NCBI RefSeq assembly: GCF_000239775.1
Contig: NZ_CAFI01000497.1
Coordinates: forward strand, 44,365 to 108,364
Length of the DNA: 64,000 bases
From: Bradyrhizobium sp. ORS 375
GTDB taxonomy: Bacteria > Pseudomonadota > Alphaproteobacteria > Rhizobiales > Xanthobacteraceae
Reading direction: 5' to 3'
Shown: positions 15,881 to 24,454 of the stretch, one piece after another
Numbering within the stretch: the stretch's first letter is position 1
How the letters are laid out: every line of letters begins with the position of its first letter
Program-made: the position numbers and the translations under genes
Notes under the pieces: model-generated
Told to the model about the DNA's origin: nothing
What the model saw: the letters and a program-made list of their open reading frames with translations, nothing else
Database searches by the model: none

Positions 15881-16069
15881 TCAGGATAGCGGGCGATCGG
15901 TCTCCGCATGCGAGTCGGAGGTGAGCCGCTCGACCATTTCAAGCAACTCGATGCGCTGGCCCGGCGCCAGTTTCAGAAAGGCCCTGAGCAACCGAAGGCT
16001 CTCGACCGCTTCGCTCGACGGGGCTCCGAGCTTCGTGTGCAGCTCCGCGATGAGACTTTGATTCTTCAT
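15881..16069 (-). CDS. Small helical hypothetical protein
   Basis: The 62-residue protein begins MKNQSLIAELHTKLGAPSSE and continues AVESLRLLRAFLKLAPGQRI, ELLEMVERLTSD. It is predicted to be wholly helical, resembling short FLKL...R..I/V..LVE..A proteins frequent in Bradyrhizobium. The ATG at 16069 follows AAAGGTG closely. A longer frame from 16222 lacks a ribosome site. Confidence 0.5.
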   Translation of the reverse strand: MKNQSLIAELHTKLGAPSSEAVESLRLLRAFLKLAPGQRIELLEMVERLTSDSHAETDRPLS

Positions 16070-16505
16070 CTCGCACCTTTGCAGGAAACGGGGATGCCAG
16101 TCCTTGGCGAAACGTGAAAGCCTGCACGCAAGAAACTCTGCGGCACTTGCGGCTGAAGGCCTTGGTCTGGCGACTGCGACCCCTTCCTCAGAATAGCCCG
16201 CATGGACATCGATCGAGTGCAACCCGATCAGGTTGAAAGTATGCCAGGGAACAACTCTTGCAGCAAGTCAAACTGACCAAGCGGTCGATTTTAACGACAC
16301 AATTTGAGCTTTCTGGCAGTTTTTGGCGCTGTATACCAGCAAAAACGGTCGTTTACCGAACAAGGAAAGGGGATTACAGAAGAGGTAAGCTTGTCCTCCA
16401 TATTAGAGGTCTTCTATAGTTCGAGCAGGGGGATTACGGATTGCGGATCGAACTTCGGCTCCGCGTCGCGCTCCCCTTGCTTGATACAGCGGCCGTAGGA
16501 AGACC
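16070..16505. other. Intergenic stretch with direct repeats
   Basis: No gene is convincing. Two near-identical motifs, GGGGATTAC, occur at about 16370 and 16428, some 58 bases apart. A candidate promoter (TTGTCC-17-CTATAG, about 16391-16419) faces the DUF6894 gene. The pyrimidine-rich AT segment 16300-16350 is unlike the neighbours. Confidence 0.35.
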
Positions 16506-16736
16506 ATGCGCACTTATTATTTCGATATGAAGGACGGCGTTCCCACCAGAGACCGAACAGGTCTGGAATTTGCGACCAGTGCGGGAGCCATCGAGCACAG
16601 CCGGGATCTGGCCCGACGGCTTCGGCACGATCCCCGGATCACCGACCGTCGACTCTCGATCGTCGTGGTCGATGAGTCCGGCGCGGAAATCCACCGCGAG
16701 CCGGTCTACCCAGCCGCCGTGAAGGCCAGTCTGTAA
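16506..16736 (+). CDS. DUF6894 family protein
   Basis: The 76-residue protein begins MRTYYFDMKDGVPTRDRTGL and ends SIVVVDESGAEIHREPVYPA. The YYFD-x-DG-x3-D-x2-G-x-E-F pattern, with the acidic VVVDESG strand, is the DUF6894 signature: small cytosolic rhizobial proteins of unknown function, often stress-induced. AGGAAGACC precedes the ATG. Confidence 0.75.
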   Translation: MRTYYFDMKDGVPTRDRTGLEFATSAGAIEHSRDLARRLRHDPRITDRRLSIVVVDESGAEIHREPVYPAAVKASL

Positions 16737-16872
16737 CCATCGTTAGAGGGCGGGACGGCGCGAACAAGTCATCGGCACGAAATACAACTTTCCGTAGACA
16801 ACAGAGCCGGCAACACAACCCTCTAGTGCTCTCCTGCACGGGATTGGTCGCTGACAATCTCGGCCGCTGCGC

Positions 16873-17550
16873 TCACCAGAAAAGCGGCAATAGTCGCCAC
16901 CGTACTCTCTCCTGATAGGCCGAATAGCCGGACAAGCGCTCCGCAAGCACGACCTCCTCGTGAAGCAGGCGCCAGATCAGGATGGGGAGAATGACGATCG
17001 TCATTGAAAGACCCCACCAGGATCCGAGCGCGATCGGAATGCCCGTCAGCAGCACCAGAGCCGCCGCATACATCGGATGACGCACGACCGCGTATGGACC
17101 GGTTGATATGACCACCTGGTCCTGAACGACTTCGACGGTCGCCGCCGAGAAGCTGTTTTCGCGAAAGACACGCCAAATCCCGAGAAAGCCGGCGACAACC
17201 AGGATATCGCCACCCACGGCTGCCAGTGCGCTCATGCGGGACCAGCCGAAGCGATGGTCCAGCGCCGGCACCAGCAGCAACCCGACGAACCACAGCGAAA
17301 TGATCGTCATGATCAGGCGCTGAACCGGCTCTTTCTCGGCAAGCGGTCCTCCCTTCATGCGACGCTCGAGCAAGGCACGATCGCGGCGCATGAGATCGAT
17401 CGAAACGCTGAGGGACAGGATGAAATAGGTCAGCAGGAACAGCCAAGCCTGCCAGTAGCGCAGGCTGCCGGCAACGCCGAAGATCACCGCGCCCATCGCG
17501 AGCAGCAGGATGACAAGGCTTGCCAGCGTCTTGGCGTTCAGGCCGTCCAT
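16873..17550 (-). CDS. Isoprenylcysteine methyltransferase-like membrane protein
   Basis: The 225-residue integral membrane protein has about six helices. The C-terminal family motif is present: TGPYAVVRHPMYAAALVLL, then a helix, then EEVVLAERLSGYSAYQERVR. This RHPxY...E...L...Y..Y pattern is shared by ICMT/PEMT/NnrU-like methyltransferases. The bacterial substrate is unknown, probably a lipid or small hydrophobic molecule. Confidence 0.8.
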   Translation of the reverse strand: MDGLNAKTLASLVILLLAMGAVIFGVAGSLRYWQAWLFLLTYFILSLSVSIDLMRRDRALLERRMKGGPLAEKEPVQRLIMTIISLWFVGLLLVPALDHRFGWSRMSALAAVGGDILVVAGFLGIWRVFRENSFSAATVEVVQDQVVISTGPYAVVRHPMYAAALVLLTGIPIALGSWWGLSMTIVILPILIWRLLHEEVVLAERLSGYSAYQERVRWRLLPLFW

Positions 17551-17594
17551 ACCGGCACAATAGCGCCCACGCCGGTCCGTTCCGACCGCTATTC

Positions 17595-18650
17595 CTATTG
17601 CTGCTTCTCCCAGAACGAGAGCAGTCCCTGAGAGGCGGATCCGCCGATGACGCAGGGAATGCCGACCGCGACCTGGCCCAGCGCGGCAGCGGACACACAG
17701 CCGAGCGCCAGCGCGCCGACGCCGAGCTGGCCCCAGAAATCCATGTTGCGCCTTGCGTCGGAGCCCTTGAGCTTGAGTTCATCGACGGCGGCCACGGCAT
17801 CCTTGCGCACGGCGCCGAGTTGCACCGTATCGGCCGCCTCGACCACCTCGCGCAACGGCTCCTTGATCGGACCCGACTGCCGCGCCAGTTCCTCGCGGAG
17901 ATAGTCGCGCAGACTGGCATCGCGCACGGCGTAGCTCGCAAGCGTGTAGCGCGCCATGCTGCCGACGGTCAGCTTGTCGACCGTGTCCCGGCTCTTCGAC
18001 CACGGCAGCATCTGCACGATGCGCTGGATCGGCACGCGCGACCCGGTCGCGAAATAATAGCCCCAGAGGATGTCGAGCAGATCCTGGTGGGTCGCGTAGC
18101 TGAGACGCGTATCCAGCTTGCGCTCCTCCTTCTTGAACGGGTTTTGCGTCAGCGCGCCGCGCAGCTTGTCCATCATGCCCGGCTTGGTTTCCTCCAGCGG
18201 GATCTCCATCAGGACCGGCTGCGTGCCGCTGAGATAGCCGTCGATCATGACGCGGCGGCCCGGCATCTTCGACGCGACCCTCCGCATCAGGTTGCGCCAG
18301 TCCGGCAAGCCTGAATAGGCGATCGCGCGCACGATGACCCATTCCTCCTCGGGCGGAACGGGGAAGAAGCTGTTGACGAGCTGCTCCGCCTTTGCCGGAT
18401 TGGAGCCGATCGCGCCGGCGATGAAGCCGAGATAGATGCCGGAGTTCTCCGGCTCCTTGAACGTCTGGGAGTGGAACAACACCCGCACGGCTGCGGGCAC
18501 GTGGGCGTAATCGGGCTTGGTTCGGTAGTTGTAGATCCAGTTCTGGACCACACCGAGCGATGCGCGCGGATCGATCTCGGGGACGACCGCCGCGGCAAGC
18601 GCCGATTGAACGAAGGTACAAGCGATGAGGGCCAGGGCGATGGCGCGCAT
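17595..18650 (-). CDS. Exported hypothetical protein
   Basis: The 351-residue protein has a signal peptide (MRAIALALIACTFVQSALAA). The body is helical (SGIYLGFIAGAIGSNPAKAE, HQDLLDILWGYYFATGSRVP, LTVGSMARYTLASYAVRDAS). A C-terminal hydrophobic stretch (VGALALGCVSAAALGQVAVG) may re-insert in the membrane. ATG at 18650 follows GGGAGCAG. Divergent from the BamA paralogue. No named family recognised. Confidence 0.6.
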   Translation of the reverse strand: MRAIALALIACTFVQSALAAAVVPEIDPRASLGVVQNWIYNYRTKPDYAHVPAAVRVLFHSQTFKEPENSGIYLGFIAGAIGSNPAKAEQLVNSFFPVPPEEEWVIVRAIAYSGLPDWRNLMRRVASKMPGRRVMIDGYLSGTQPVLMEIPLEETKPGMMDKLRGALTQNPFKKEERKLDTRLSYATHQDLLDILWGYYFATGSRVPIQRIVQMLPWSKSRDTVDKLTVGSMARYTLASYAVRDASLRDYLREELARQSGPIKEPLREVVEAADTVQLGAVRKDAVAAVDELKLKGSDARRNMDFWGQLGVGALALGCVSAAALGQVAVGIPCVIGGSASQGLLSFWEKQQ

Positions 18651-18884
18651 GTTCTGCTCCCGACAGGCGTTCGCTGCGCCAGCATCCGCTGGCGCGTCAG
18701 CCGACGTAATCGTTTCACGCCTTTGAATCCGATCTGCGTCGATTCTGCGACCATCATTGGTTCCGAGCCGTACCGCCCTTCGCAGGCGTGATCGCGCGAC
18801 GCCAAGTCTCCACAGCGCTGACATGATTTGGCCCTTCACCCGCACTTGCATGAGAACGATGACGAGCAGGCAGGAGCGCACAGC

Positions 18885-21206
18885 ATGAACGCCCGAAACC
18901 GGCGTCCCCCTCGCTTCGCCAGCTTGCGACAGGCTGCGCCGGTCGTCGCGGTGCTCTCGGTCCTGTCTTCTCCGGTGATGGCGGCGTCTCCGGAAACCCT
19001 TTCGGTGCAGGGCAATCGGCGCGTCGATGCCGAGATGGTGCGGTCGTTTTTCCACGCCGATGCGAACGGCCGCTACGATGCGGCCGCGCTCGACGCCGGC
19101 CTCAAGTCGCTGGTCGCGACCGGCTTGTTCGAGGATGTGAAGATCAGCCGCATCGACGGACGGATCGTGATCCGGCTCGCGGAAGCAAAGCTGCTCGATC
19201 GGGTCGCCTTCGAGGGTAACAAGAAGGTGAAGGATGCCGATCTCACAAGTGCGGTGCTGTCGAAGCCCCGTTCAGCCCTGCAGCGCGCCACCGTGCAGGG
19301 CGACGTCGCGCGGATCCTTCAGGCCTATCATCGCGTCGGACGGGACGACGTCCGCGTCGCTCCCGAGATCATCGACCGCGGCAACGATCGCGTCGATCTG
19401 GTCTTTACGATCATCGAGGGCAAGAAAACGCCGGTCCGGGCGATCAGCTTCGTCGGCAACAGCGCCTATGGCGCCCGGCAATTGCGCGCCGTGATCAAGA
19501 CGTCGGAATCCACCGTGCTGAGCTTCGTCACCGGCGGTGATGCCTATGACGCCGACCGCGTCAACGAGGATCGCGAGCAGCTGCGTCAATATTACCGCAA
19601 CCACGGCTATGCCGATGCCGAGGTGACCAATGTCAGCGTCGAGTTCGATCGCGCATCCAACGGCTTCAATCTGAGCTTCACGATCGACGAAGGCGTCGCT
19701 TACAAATTCGGCGCGATCGATGTCTCCTGCAATGTGCAAGGGCTCGCCTGCGACCGTTTGCGCCCGCTCCTCCTGGCCCAGCAAGGCGAGAGGTTCGATG
19801 CCAGCAAGCTCGACAAGAGCACGGAGGTGCTGACGGCCGAGCTAGGCAAGCTCGGCTTTCCGTTCGCGCAGGTCGAGCCGCGGATCAATCGCAACGCCCG
19901 GGCCCGTCTGGCCGATGTCAGTTTCCAGATCGACCAGGGTCAGCGCAGCTATGTCGAGCGCATCGATATCCACGGCAACACCCGCACGCGCGACGAGGTC
20001 GTCCGCCGCGAGTTCGACATCGGCGAAGGCGATGCCTACAACAAGACGCTGATCGACCGTGCCGAGCGGCGGCTGCGCAACCTCAACTACTTCAAGACGG
20101 TCAAGATCACGTCGCATCCCGGATCGAGCCGGGATCGCGTGGTGCTCGACGTCGAGGCGGTCGACCAGGCGACCGGCGACTTCAACGTCTCCGGCGGCTA
20201 TTCGTCGACGGACGGACTGCTCGCCGAGGTCAAGATCGGCGACCGCAACGTGCTCGGCACCGGCAACACCGCGCAGGCCACGTTCACCTACGGCCAGTTC
20301 GCGCGCGGCGCCACGCTGTCCTTCACCTCGCCCTATGCGCTCGGCCGGCTGACCCCGGGCGTCGAGCTGTTCGCCCGCCAGAGCATGGCCACCACCTTCC
20401 AGTCGTTCGGCAACAACACCTATGGCGGCGCCTTCACTCTGGGCATGCCGGTGAGCGAGCAGACCGCGATGCTGTGGCGCTACTCGCTCTATGACCAGAA
20501 GGTCGTGCTCGCGCCGGGGATCTCGCCCGCCGCCGTGTCCGTTCCGGTGCGACAGGCAATCGCCGCAGGGCGGCAGACGGTGTCCCAACTCGGCAACACG
20601 GTCACCTACAGCACGCTCGACAGCACCAAGATGCCGACAAGCGGCGTCCGCTCGCAGCTCAGCCAGGATCTGGCCGGCCTCGGCGGCGATGTCCGCTTCC
20701 TGAAAACCACCGCTGACGTCCGCTACTACCGATCCATCAACAGCGACCTGACCGCCATGGTGCGCGGCCAGGGCGGCTACATCACCGGATTTGGCGGGCA
20801 GCAGGCGCCGCTGCTCAACAGCTTCTTCGGCGGGCCGACGATGGTGCGCGGCTTCGCGCCCGGCGGCTTCGGACCGCGCGATCTCACGGCGGGATCGACG
20901 ATGGACAATGTCGGCGGCAGCTTCTACTGGGCGACGACGGCGGAGCTGCAGAGCAACATTCCAGGATTGCCGCAGGAGTACGGCCTGCGCGCATCGGCCT
21001 TCGTCGACACCGGCACCGTGTTCGGCTATCGCGGCCCGACCCAGAACGTCCAGGTCGCCAACAAGAACGTGTTGCGCTCGTCCGTCGGCGTCGGCATGAC
21101 CTGGGCGTCGCCCTTCGGCCCGCTGACGGTCGACTATGCGGTGCCGATCAGCAAGGCGGCGTATGACGTCGTGCAGCCGTTCCGCTTCAGCGCAGGCGGC
21201 TTCTAG
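18885..21206 (+). CDS. BamA/Omp85-family outer-membrane protein (orphan paralogue)
   Basis: 773 residues: a signal peptide (AAPVVAVLSVLSSPVMAAS), successive POTRA repeats (LSVQGNRRVDAEMVRSFFHA; VAFEGNKKVKDADLTSAVLS; ISFVGNSAYGARQLRAVIKT; a fourth; IDIHGNTRTRDEVVRREFDI), then a 16-strand barrel with the Omp85 signature GPTMVRGFAPGGFGPRDL and a C-terminal Phe (RFSAGGF). Essential bamA normally sits with rseP, lpxD and fabZ. None is nearby, so this is probably a second, accessory assembly factor. ATG at 18885 follows CAGGAG by eight bases. Confidence 0.85.
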   Translation: MNARNRRPPRFASLRQAAPVVAVLSVLSSPVMAASPETLSVQGNRRVDAEMVRSFFHADANGRYDAAALDAGLKSLVATGLFEDVKISRIDGRIVIRLAEAKLLDRVAFEGNKKVKDADLTSAVLSKPRSALQRATVQGDVARILQAYHRVGRDDVRVAPEIIDRGNDRVDLVFTIIEGKKTPVRAISFVGNSAYGARQLRAVIKTSESTVLSFVTGGDAYDADRVNEDREQLRQYYRNHGYADAEVTNVSVEFDRASNGFNLSFTIDEGVAYKFGAIDVSCNVQGLACDRLRPLLLAQQGERFDASKLDKSTEVLTAELGKLGFPFAQVEPRINRNARARLADVSFQIDQGQRSYVERIDIHGNTRTRDEVVRREFDIGEGDAYNKTLIDRAERRLRNLNYFKTVKITSHPGSSRDRVVLDVEAVDQATGDFNVSGGYSSTDGLLAEVKIGDRNVLGTGNTAQATFTYGQFARGATLSFTSPYALGRLTPGVELFARQSMATTFQSFGNNTYGGAFTLGMPVSEQTAMLWRYSLYDQKVVLAPGISPAAVSVPVRQAIAAGRQTVSQLGNTVTYSTLDSTKMPTSGVRSQLSQDLAGLGGDVRFLKTTADVRYYRSINSDLTAMVRGQGGYITGFGGQQAPLLNSFFGGPTMVRGFAPGGFGPRDLTAGSTMDNVGGSFYWATTAELQSNIPGLPQEYGLRASAFVDTGTVFGYRGPTQNVQVANKNVLRSSVGVGMTWASPFGPLTVDYAVPISKAAYDVVQPFRFSAGGF

Positions 21207-21210
21207 GCCG

Positions 21211-21236
21211 GCGTCGCAGCCCCAGGGCGGCGACGC
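21211..21236. terminator. Hairpin after the BamA paralogue
   Basis: GCGTCGC and GCGACGC form a seven-base stem just after the stop codon, between convergent genes. The T tract is weak. Confidence 0.4.
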
Positions 21237-21259
21237 TCATCCTCGCCATCAGCACCGCG

Positions 21260-21691
21260 TCAGTACGGGTAATAGTAGTGCACGCGCGGGCCGTAATACG
21301 GATGGCCGTAATACGGGCGTGCGTAATAAGGCCGAGGCGCATAGTAGACCGGCGGCGGCCCATAATAGCCGGGTCCGGCGTAATAGCCCGGCCCGTAGTA
21401 ATAGTCGTCATCATGCGAATGCGCGGCAATCGCACCGAACGTCCCGATCATTGCGCCCATGATGGCAAGGCCCGCAGCCGGGTTGCCCCGGTAGACGCGA
21501 CGGTAACGCCGGCGGGCGCTGAAATCAGTCACATCGCCCGCGGCCGCCTTGACGACGGTCGGATGTGTGCTCGGGCCTGCCGACCGCGCCAAGGCCGGCG
21601 CGACGTCGCCAGCCATGAGCACCGTCGTCGCGACTGCAGCAAGCGCGATCTTCGCGCTGGCCGACCGGAACAGAGTTTGACCACTGACCAT
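21260..21691 (-). CDS. Tyr/Gly/Pro-rich exported protein
   Basis: The 143-residue protein has a signal peptide (KIALAAVATTVLMAGDVAPA) and a short basic linker. A glycine-rich hydrophobic segment (GLAIMGAMIGTFGAIAAHS) follows, then about 50 residues of Tyr/Gly/Pro/His repeats (YYYGPGYYAGPGYYGPPP...). Such tails occur in surface and envelope proteins of Rhizobiales. The His-rich start of the tail (HSHDDDYYY) could bind metal. GGGGGATATC precedes the ATG. A FixK-type promoter lies upstream. Confidence 0.75.
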   Translation of the reverse strand: MVSGQTLFRSASAKIALAAVATTVLMAGDVAPALARSAGPSTHPTVVKAAAGDVTDFSARRRYRRVYRGNPAAGLAIMGAMIGTFGAIAAHSHDDDYYYGPGYYAGPGYYGPPPVYYAPRPYYARPYYGHPYYGPRVHYYYPY

Positions 21692-21720
21692 GATATCCCC
21701 CGTCTCTACGTTGGTGCTGC

Positions 21721-21760
21721 AGTATAGTACGCCTGCGGCGCGCCGGTTGACCTGAATCAA
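21721..21760 (-). promoter_or_regulatory. FixK/FNR-dependent class II promoter
   Basis: On the minus strand TTGATTCAGGTCAA (21747-21760) fits the FixK2 consensus TTGA-N6-TCAA. TATACT (21721-21726) is a near-perfect -10. The distance puts the box centre about 40 bases upstream of the expected start site, the spacing of FNR/FixK class II activation. It drives the Tyr-rich exported protein. Confidence 0.65.
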
Positions 21761-21948
21761 CACGATGGTCGATCCGGCGCGTGCGCAGTTCTGCACGTCA
21801 TGGACTGCTCTCTGAGCCTTGGACTCCGCCGCACGCCGCAAGGTTCAAAGGCAAAATTGCCTAGATCTTTTCGCGAACCGGGACTGCGTCACAGGGAACT
21901 AATGCCTGCACGTGAGGACACGCCAATCCAAGGCGGACAGGAGCTTCC

Positions 21949-22305
21949 ATGACATCAGTATTCACACGCACGACCTTTGGTGCGCTGGCCTTTCTGCTCG
22001 CCGCGGGGACGACAGCATCGGCCGAGGACGGCAAGACCTTGCTGTTCAAGGTCGTGACCGTCAAGGACGAGATCGTCATCGGGCTCAGCGGCGCGGAGCT
22101 CGCCGCGATCGGCGGCAGCGACGCCAGCGCGGTGGCCCACGCTCTCGCGCAGAAGGGCGATCTCACGGCGTGGCAATACAACGTCCATCGCGGCCCGAAT
22201 GGTGAGTTGCAGATGACGCCGTCGGCCAAGATCGGCCTGCTGTCGCACGCGTCGCTGCGCGTCGAGCCGTACACTACGACCTATGCCGTGACACCGCATC
22301 CTTGA
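21949..22305 (+). CDS. Exported hypothetical protein
   Basis: The 118-residue protein has a signal peptide (TTFGALAFLLAAGTTASAED). A short mixed domain follows (TLLFKVVTVKDEIVIGLSGA..., LTAWQYNVHRGPNGELQMTP). AGGAGCTTCC precedes the ATG. Small periplasmic proteins of this type are common in Rhizobiales; no function known to me. Confidence 0.7.
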   Translation: MTSVFTRTTFGALAFLLAAGTTASAEDGKTLLFKVVTVKDEIVIGLSGAELAAIGGSDASAVAHALAQKGDLTAWQYNVHRGPNGELQMTPSAKIGLLSHASLRVEPYTTTYAVTPHP

Positions 22306-22324
22306 GTGAATGATGGGTTGACCA

Positions 22325-22349
22325 CCGCTCGTGCCAATCGCACGAGCGG
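22325..22349. terminator. Bidirectional terminator-like hairpin
   Basis: CCGCTCGTGC and GCACGAGCGG form a perfect ten-base stem with a five-base loop, between convergent genes ending at 22305 and 22365. Confidence 0.65.
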
Positions 22350-22364
22350 CGGTCGAGCATGCCG

Positions 22365-22964
22365 CTAGCGGTCGATGCGCTGACCAGATCGCGCCGTCTG
22401 ATCGTGGTGTCTCGCGACTCGATCGGTGGAAAACCCGTAGACGACGGCCAATCGGTCGAGGCATTCCTTGAAACGGCGTGCGAAATAATCGTTCCAGCGC
22501 TGGCTGGCCAGTGCTCGCTTCAGTCCCACCTGCTCCATCGTCAGGCCATGCACCAGGACGTCATGGGTGATTGCCGCTCCATCCATGCCGAGCTCGCGCT
22601 CGGCCCGGTTCAGCCGCAGCACCGCCTGCCGCTGAGCTTCGGTGACCGGCTCGCGCCCGCGGGCGCCGTCGACGTGCTCGCGAGAGGGGTCGATCGCCTG
22701 CGGGCCCCGCTCGGCCCGTTCCCAGTCGTTCTGGAACGCACGTCCCGCCCGGTATTGCGCGTCGTCGAGCTGCTTGTGCGCATGCAGCCGGCCGAGTGGA
22801 TCGTTGCGGACCGACCGCAGCGCGACGATCTTCTCGCCCGGCTCGAGCGCCAGCGGATCGTCGATTTCGACCGGCACCAATTCGGCATTGCGCGTCAGCT
22901 CCTGAGCGCGGCGGTCGTGGATTTTGGACGTGCGAAGGGGCTTGCTGCGTCGGGTGCGCGCCAT
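22365..22964 (-). CDS. DUF6456-like putative regulatory protein
   Basis: The 199-residue protein has a basic N-terminus (MARTRRSKPLRTSKIHDRRA). A central segment (AQYRAGRAFQNDWERAERGP) is followed by a helix-turn-helix-like C-terminal region (LVHGLTMEQVGLKRALASQR, ARRFKECLDRLAVVYGFSTD). The GL-x2-x2-VG...YFARRFKEALDxLA pattern resembles DUF6456 proteins thought to be DNA-binding. It lies directly downstream of the gcrA-like gene (51 bases apart) and is probably co-transcribed with it. Confidence 0.6.
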   Translation of the reverse strand: MARTRRSKPLRTSKIHDRRAQELTRNAELVPVEIDDPLALEPGEKIVALRSVRNDPLGRLHAHKQLDDAQYRAGRAFQNDWERAERGPQAIDPSREHVDGARGREPVTEAQRQAVLRLNRAERELGMDGAAITHDVLVHGLTMEQVGLKRALASQRWNDYFARRFKECLDRLAVVYGFSTDRVARHHDQTARSGQRIDR

Positions 22965-23015
22965 GTCTCGTCTCCGGAAAATGTAAGAGAGTCGGGTTTG
23001 GTCGGGTTCGCGGCG

Positions 23016-23552
23016 CTAGGCGGCCGCGACCAGCCGCAGGATCAAGGGGCCGGCAGGACGGATGGCGGTCTCCTCGGGCGGAGTCCGCGTCAGCTGGTGA
23101 TGGGGCGTGCAATAGCAGGAGCCCGCCTGGCGCGGATGGCCGCAGAACGTGATCGGGTCGCCGTCCCGGTTGCCACCATAGGGATAGCGGCAGTCATCCG
23201 GACCGAGCTGGTCGAACGCCAGCAGCCGGGGACTGATGCCGACCGAGCGCAGCTCGACCCGGCGCGCCGGCTTGGGCGAGCGCGGCGGCGCCGCTGGCCA
23301 GGTGGCGGCCTCCGGGCTCCTTCGCCCGGTTCCCGACGCCGCAGACATCGCCCTCGGCTCGGGGCGCGAGGTCTTGGCAGCGGCCGGCGTTGCCAACCCA
23401 ATGCGCTTGCCGCGACCGAGCGTCGCATTGCGCGTATACGCCGTCCCGAACTGCGCATTGAGCGTGCGCGCGATCTCGGCATAAGAGAGCCCCTTGGCGT
23501 GGAGCTCGCACAGCATCCTGGAGTGGTGATCTGGCCAATCGGTGGACTGCAT
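23016..23552 (-). CDS. GcrA-like cell-cycle regulator
   Basis: 178 residues. The N-terminal helix-turn-helix (WPDHHSRMLCELHAKGLSYA, EIARTL, then RNATLGRGKRIGL) matches the GcrA DNA-binding domain. The C-terminal Cys/His segment (CRYPYGG...ITFCGHPRQAG, CYCTPHH) matches the sigma-70-interacting part of GcrA. The core is longer and Pro/Ala-rich. This one pairs with a CI-like repressor gene, so it is likely an accessory paralogue rather than the cell-cycle GcrA. AGAGGCGAGA precedes the ATG at 23552. Confidence 0.75.
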   Translation of the reverse strand: MQSTDWPDHHSRMLCELHAKGLSYAEIARTLNAQFGTAYTRNATLGRGKRIGLATPAAAKTSRPEPRAMSAASGTGRRSPEAATWPAAPPRSPKPARRVELRSVGISPRLLAFDQLGPDDCRYPYGGNRDGDPITFCGHPRQAGSCYCTPHHQLTRTPPEETAIRPAGPLILRLVAAA

Positions 23553-23634
23553 TCTCGCCTCTTTCTTCTGGATCGGGTGCCGAAGGCTCTTGCCCGACGG
23601 CTCAATTTCCGTTATTCCGAAGAAAAAGTCAAGC

Positions 23635-23672
23635 TTGAGTTCTGATAATTCGAAACATATACTCGTTTCCGA
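23635..23672 (+). promoter_or_regulatory. Promoter with candidate self-operator for the S24 repressor gene
   Basis: TTGAGT (23635-23640) and TATACT (23658-23663) are separated by 17 bases. The -10 is embedded in an imperfect inverted repeat, TCGAAAC (23650-23656) and GTTTCCGA (23665-23672). The location suits autorepression by the CI-like protein encoded immediately downstream. Confidence 0.5.
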
Positions 23673-23695
23673 GATTCGCAAAAGGGGTCAAAGCC

Positions 23696-24313
23696 ATGTT
23701 GGACGTCGCCATGATCGAGCGTGCACTCGAGAAGCCAGGAAAGACCAAGGGAGGGCTGGCCCGCGCCATGGGCGTGCGGCCGGGCGCCGTCTCCGAGATC
23801 CTCGGGGGCCAGCGCCTGATCAAGGCGGCCGAAATCCCGCTGATCACCGAATATCTGGAGCTGAACTCCGTTCCGATCATGGGCCGCGTGGGCGCCGGCT
23901 CGGTGATCGAGCCGGATTACGAGCAGGTTCCGCTCGAGGGCATCGGCGAGGTCGCCCTGCCCTTCCCGATCTCCGAGGAGACCGTCGCCTTCGAGGTGAC
24001 CGGCGATTCGATGCTGCCGAAATACGAGAACGGCGACGTGATCGTGGTCTACAAGGAGCAGCGCCACCCGCTGTCGAGCTTCTACGGCGAGGAGGCCGTG
24101 GTGCGCCTGAAGTCCGGCGAGCGCTACCTGAAGACCATCGAGCGCGGCAAAACCCCGTCCGTGGTCAATCTCAAGAGCTTCAACGCCAAGCCGATCGTCG
24201 GCGTCAAGCTAGACTGGATCGGCGAGATCTTCGTCACCCTGCCGCGGGGCCAGATTTCGCGGATCCGCGCCAAGGCGGCGGCGAAGTCGCGCGCCCGCGC
24301 GGCGGCCAAGTGA
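23696..24313 (+). CDS. S24-family (CI/LexA-like) transcriptional repressor
   Basis: 205 residues. The N-terminal Cro/CI helix-turn-helix (KGGLARAMGVRPGAVSEILG) is followed by a LexA/CI-type S24 peptidase domain with the Ser nucleophile motif FEVTGDSMLPKYENGDVIVV and the Lys segment AVVRLKSGERYLKTI. Such proteins self-cleave after RecA activation or act as stable repressors. The candidate cleavage region is MGRVGAGSVIEP. The C-terminus is a basic AKAAAKSRARAAAK tail. Divergent from the GcrA-like gene. Probably a domesticated prophage regulator. Confidence 0.8.
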   Translation: MLDVAMIERALEKPGKTKGGLARAMGVRPGAVSEILGGQRLIKAAEIPLITEYLELNSVPIMGRVGAGSVIEPDYEQVPLEGIGEVALPFPISEETVAFEVTGDSMLPKYENGDVIVVYKEQRHPLSSFYGEEAVVRLKSGERYLKTIERGKTPSVVNLKSFNAKPIVGVKLDWIGEIFVTLPRGQISRIRAKAAAKSRARAAAK

Positions 24314-24388
24314 GGCGCTGCGGCATGGCCGGAGAGACGCTGCGGCGCCTCTCCTTCATGCCCCGCTCGACCCTGGTCAGGATTCGTC

Positions 24389-24416
24389 TTGACAGAATTC
24401 TGATTTGCAGAATAAT
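24389..24416 (+). promoter_or_regulatory. Strong promoter containing a perfect operator-like palindrome
   Basis: TTGACA (24389-24394) and AATAAT (24411-24416) lie 16 bases apart. Between and overlapping them is ATTCTG-ATTTG-CAGAAT (24397-24413), a perfect six-base inverted repeat. The sequence TTCTGAT also occurs in the spacer of the S24 repressor's own promoter (23640-23646), so the same repressor may bind both. Confidence 0.5.
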
Positions 24417-24454
24417 GGCGTGGTAACAGTCAGCCGAAGGCGAACTGGCGCTCC

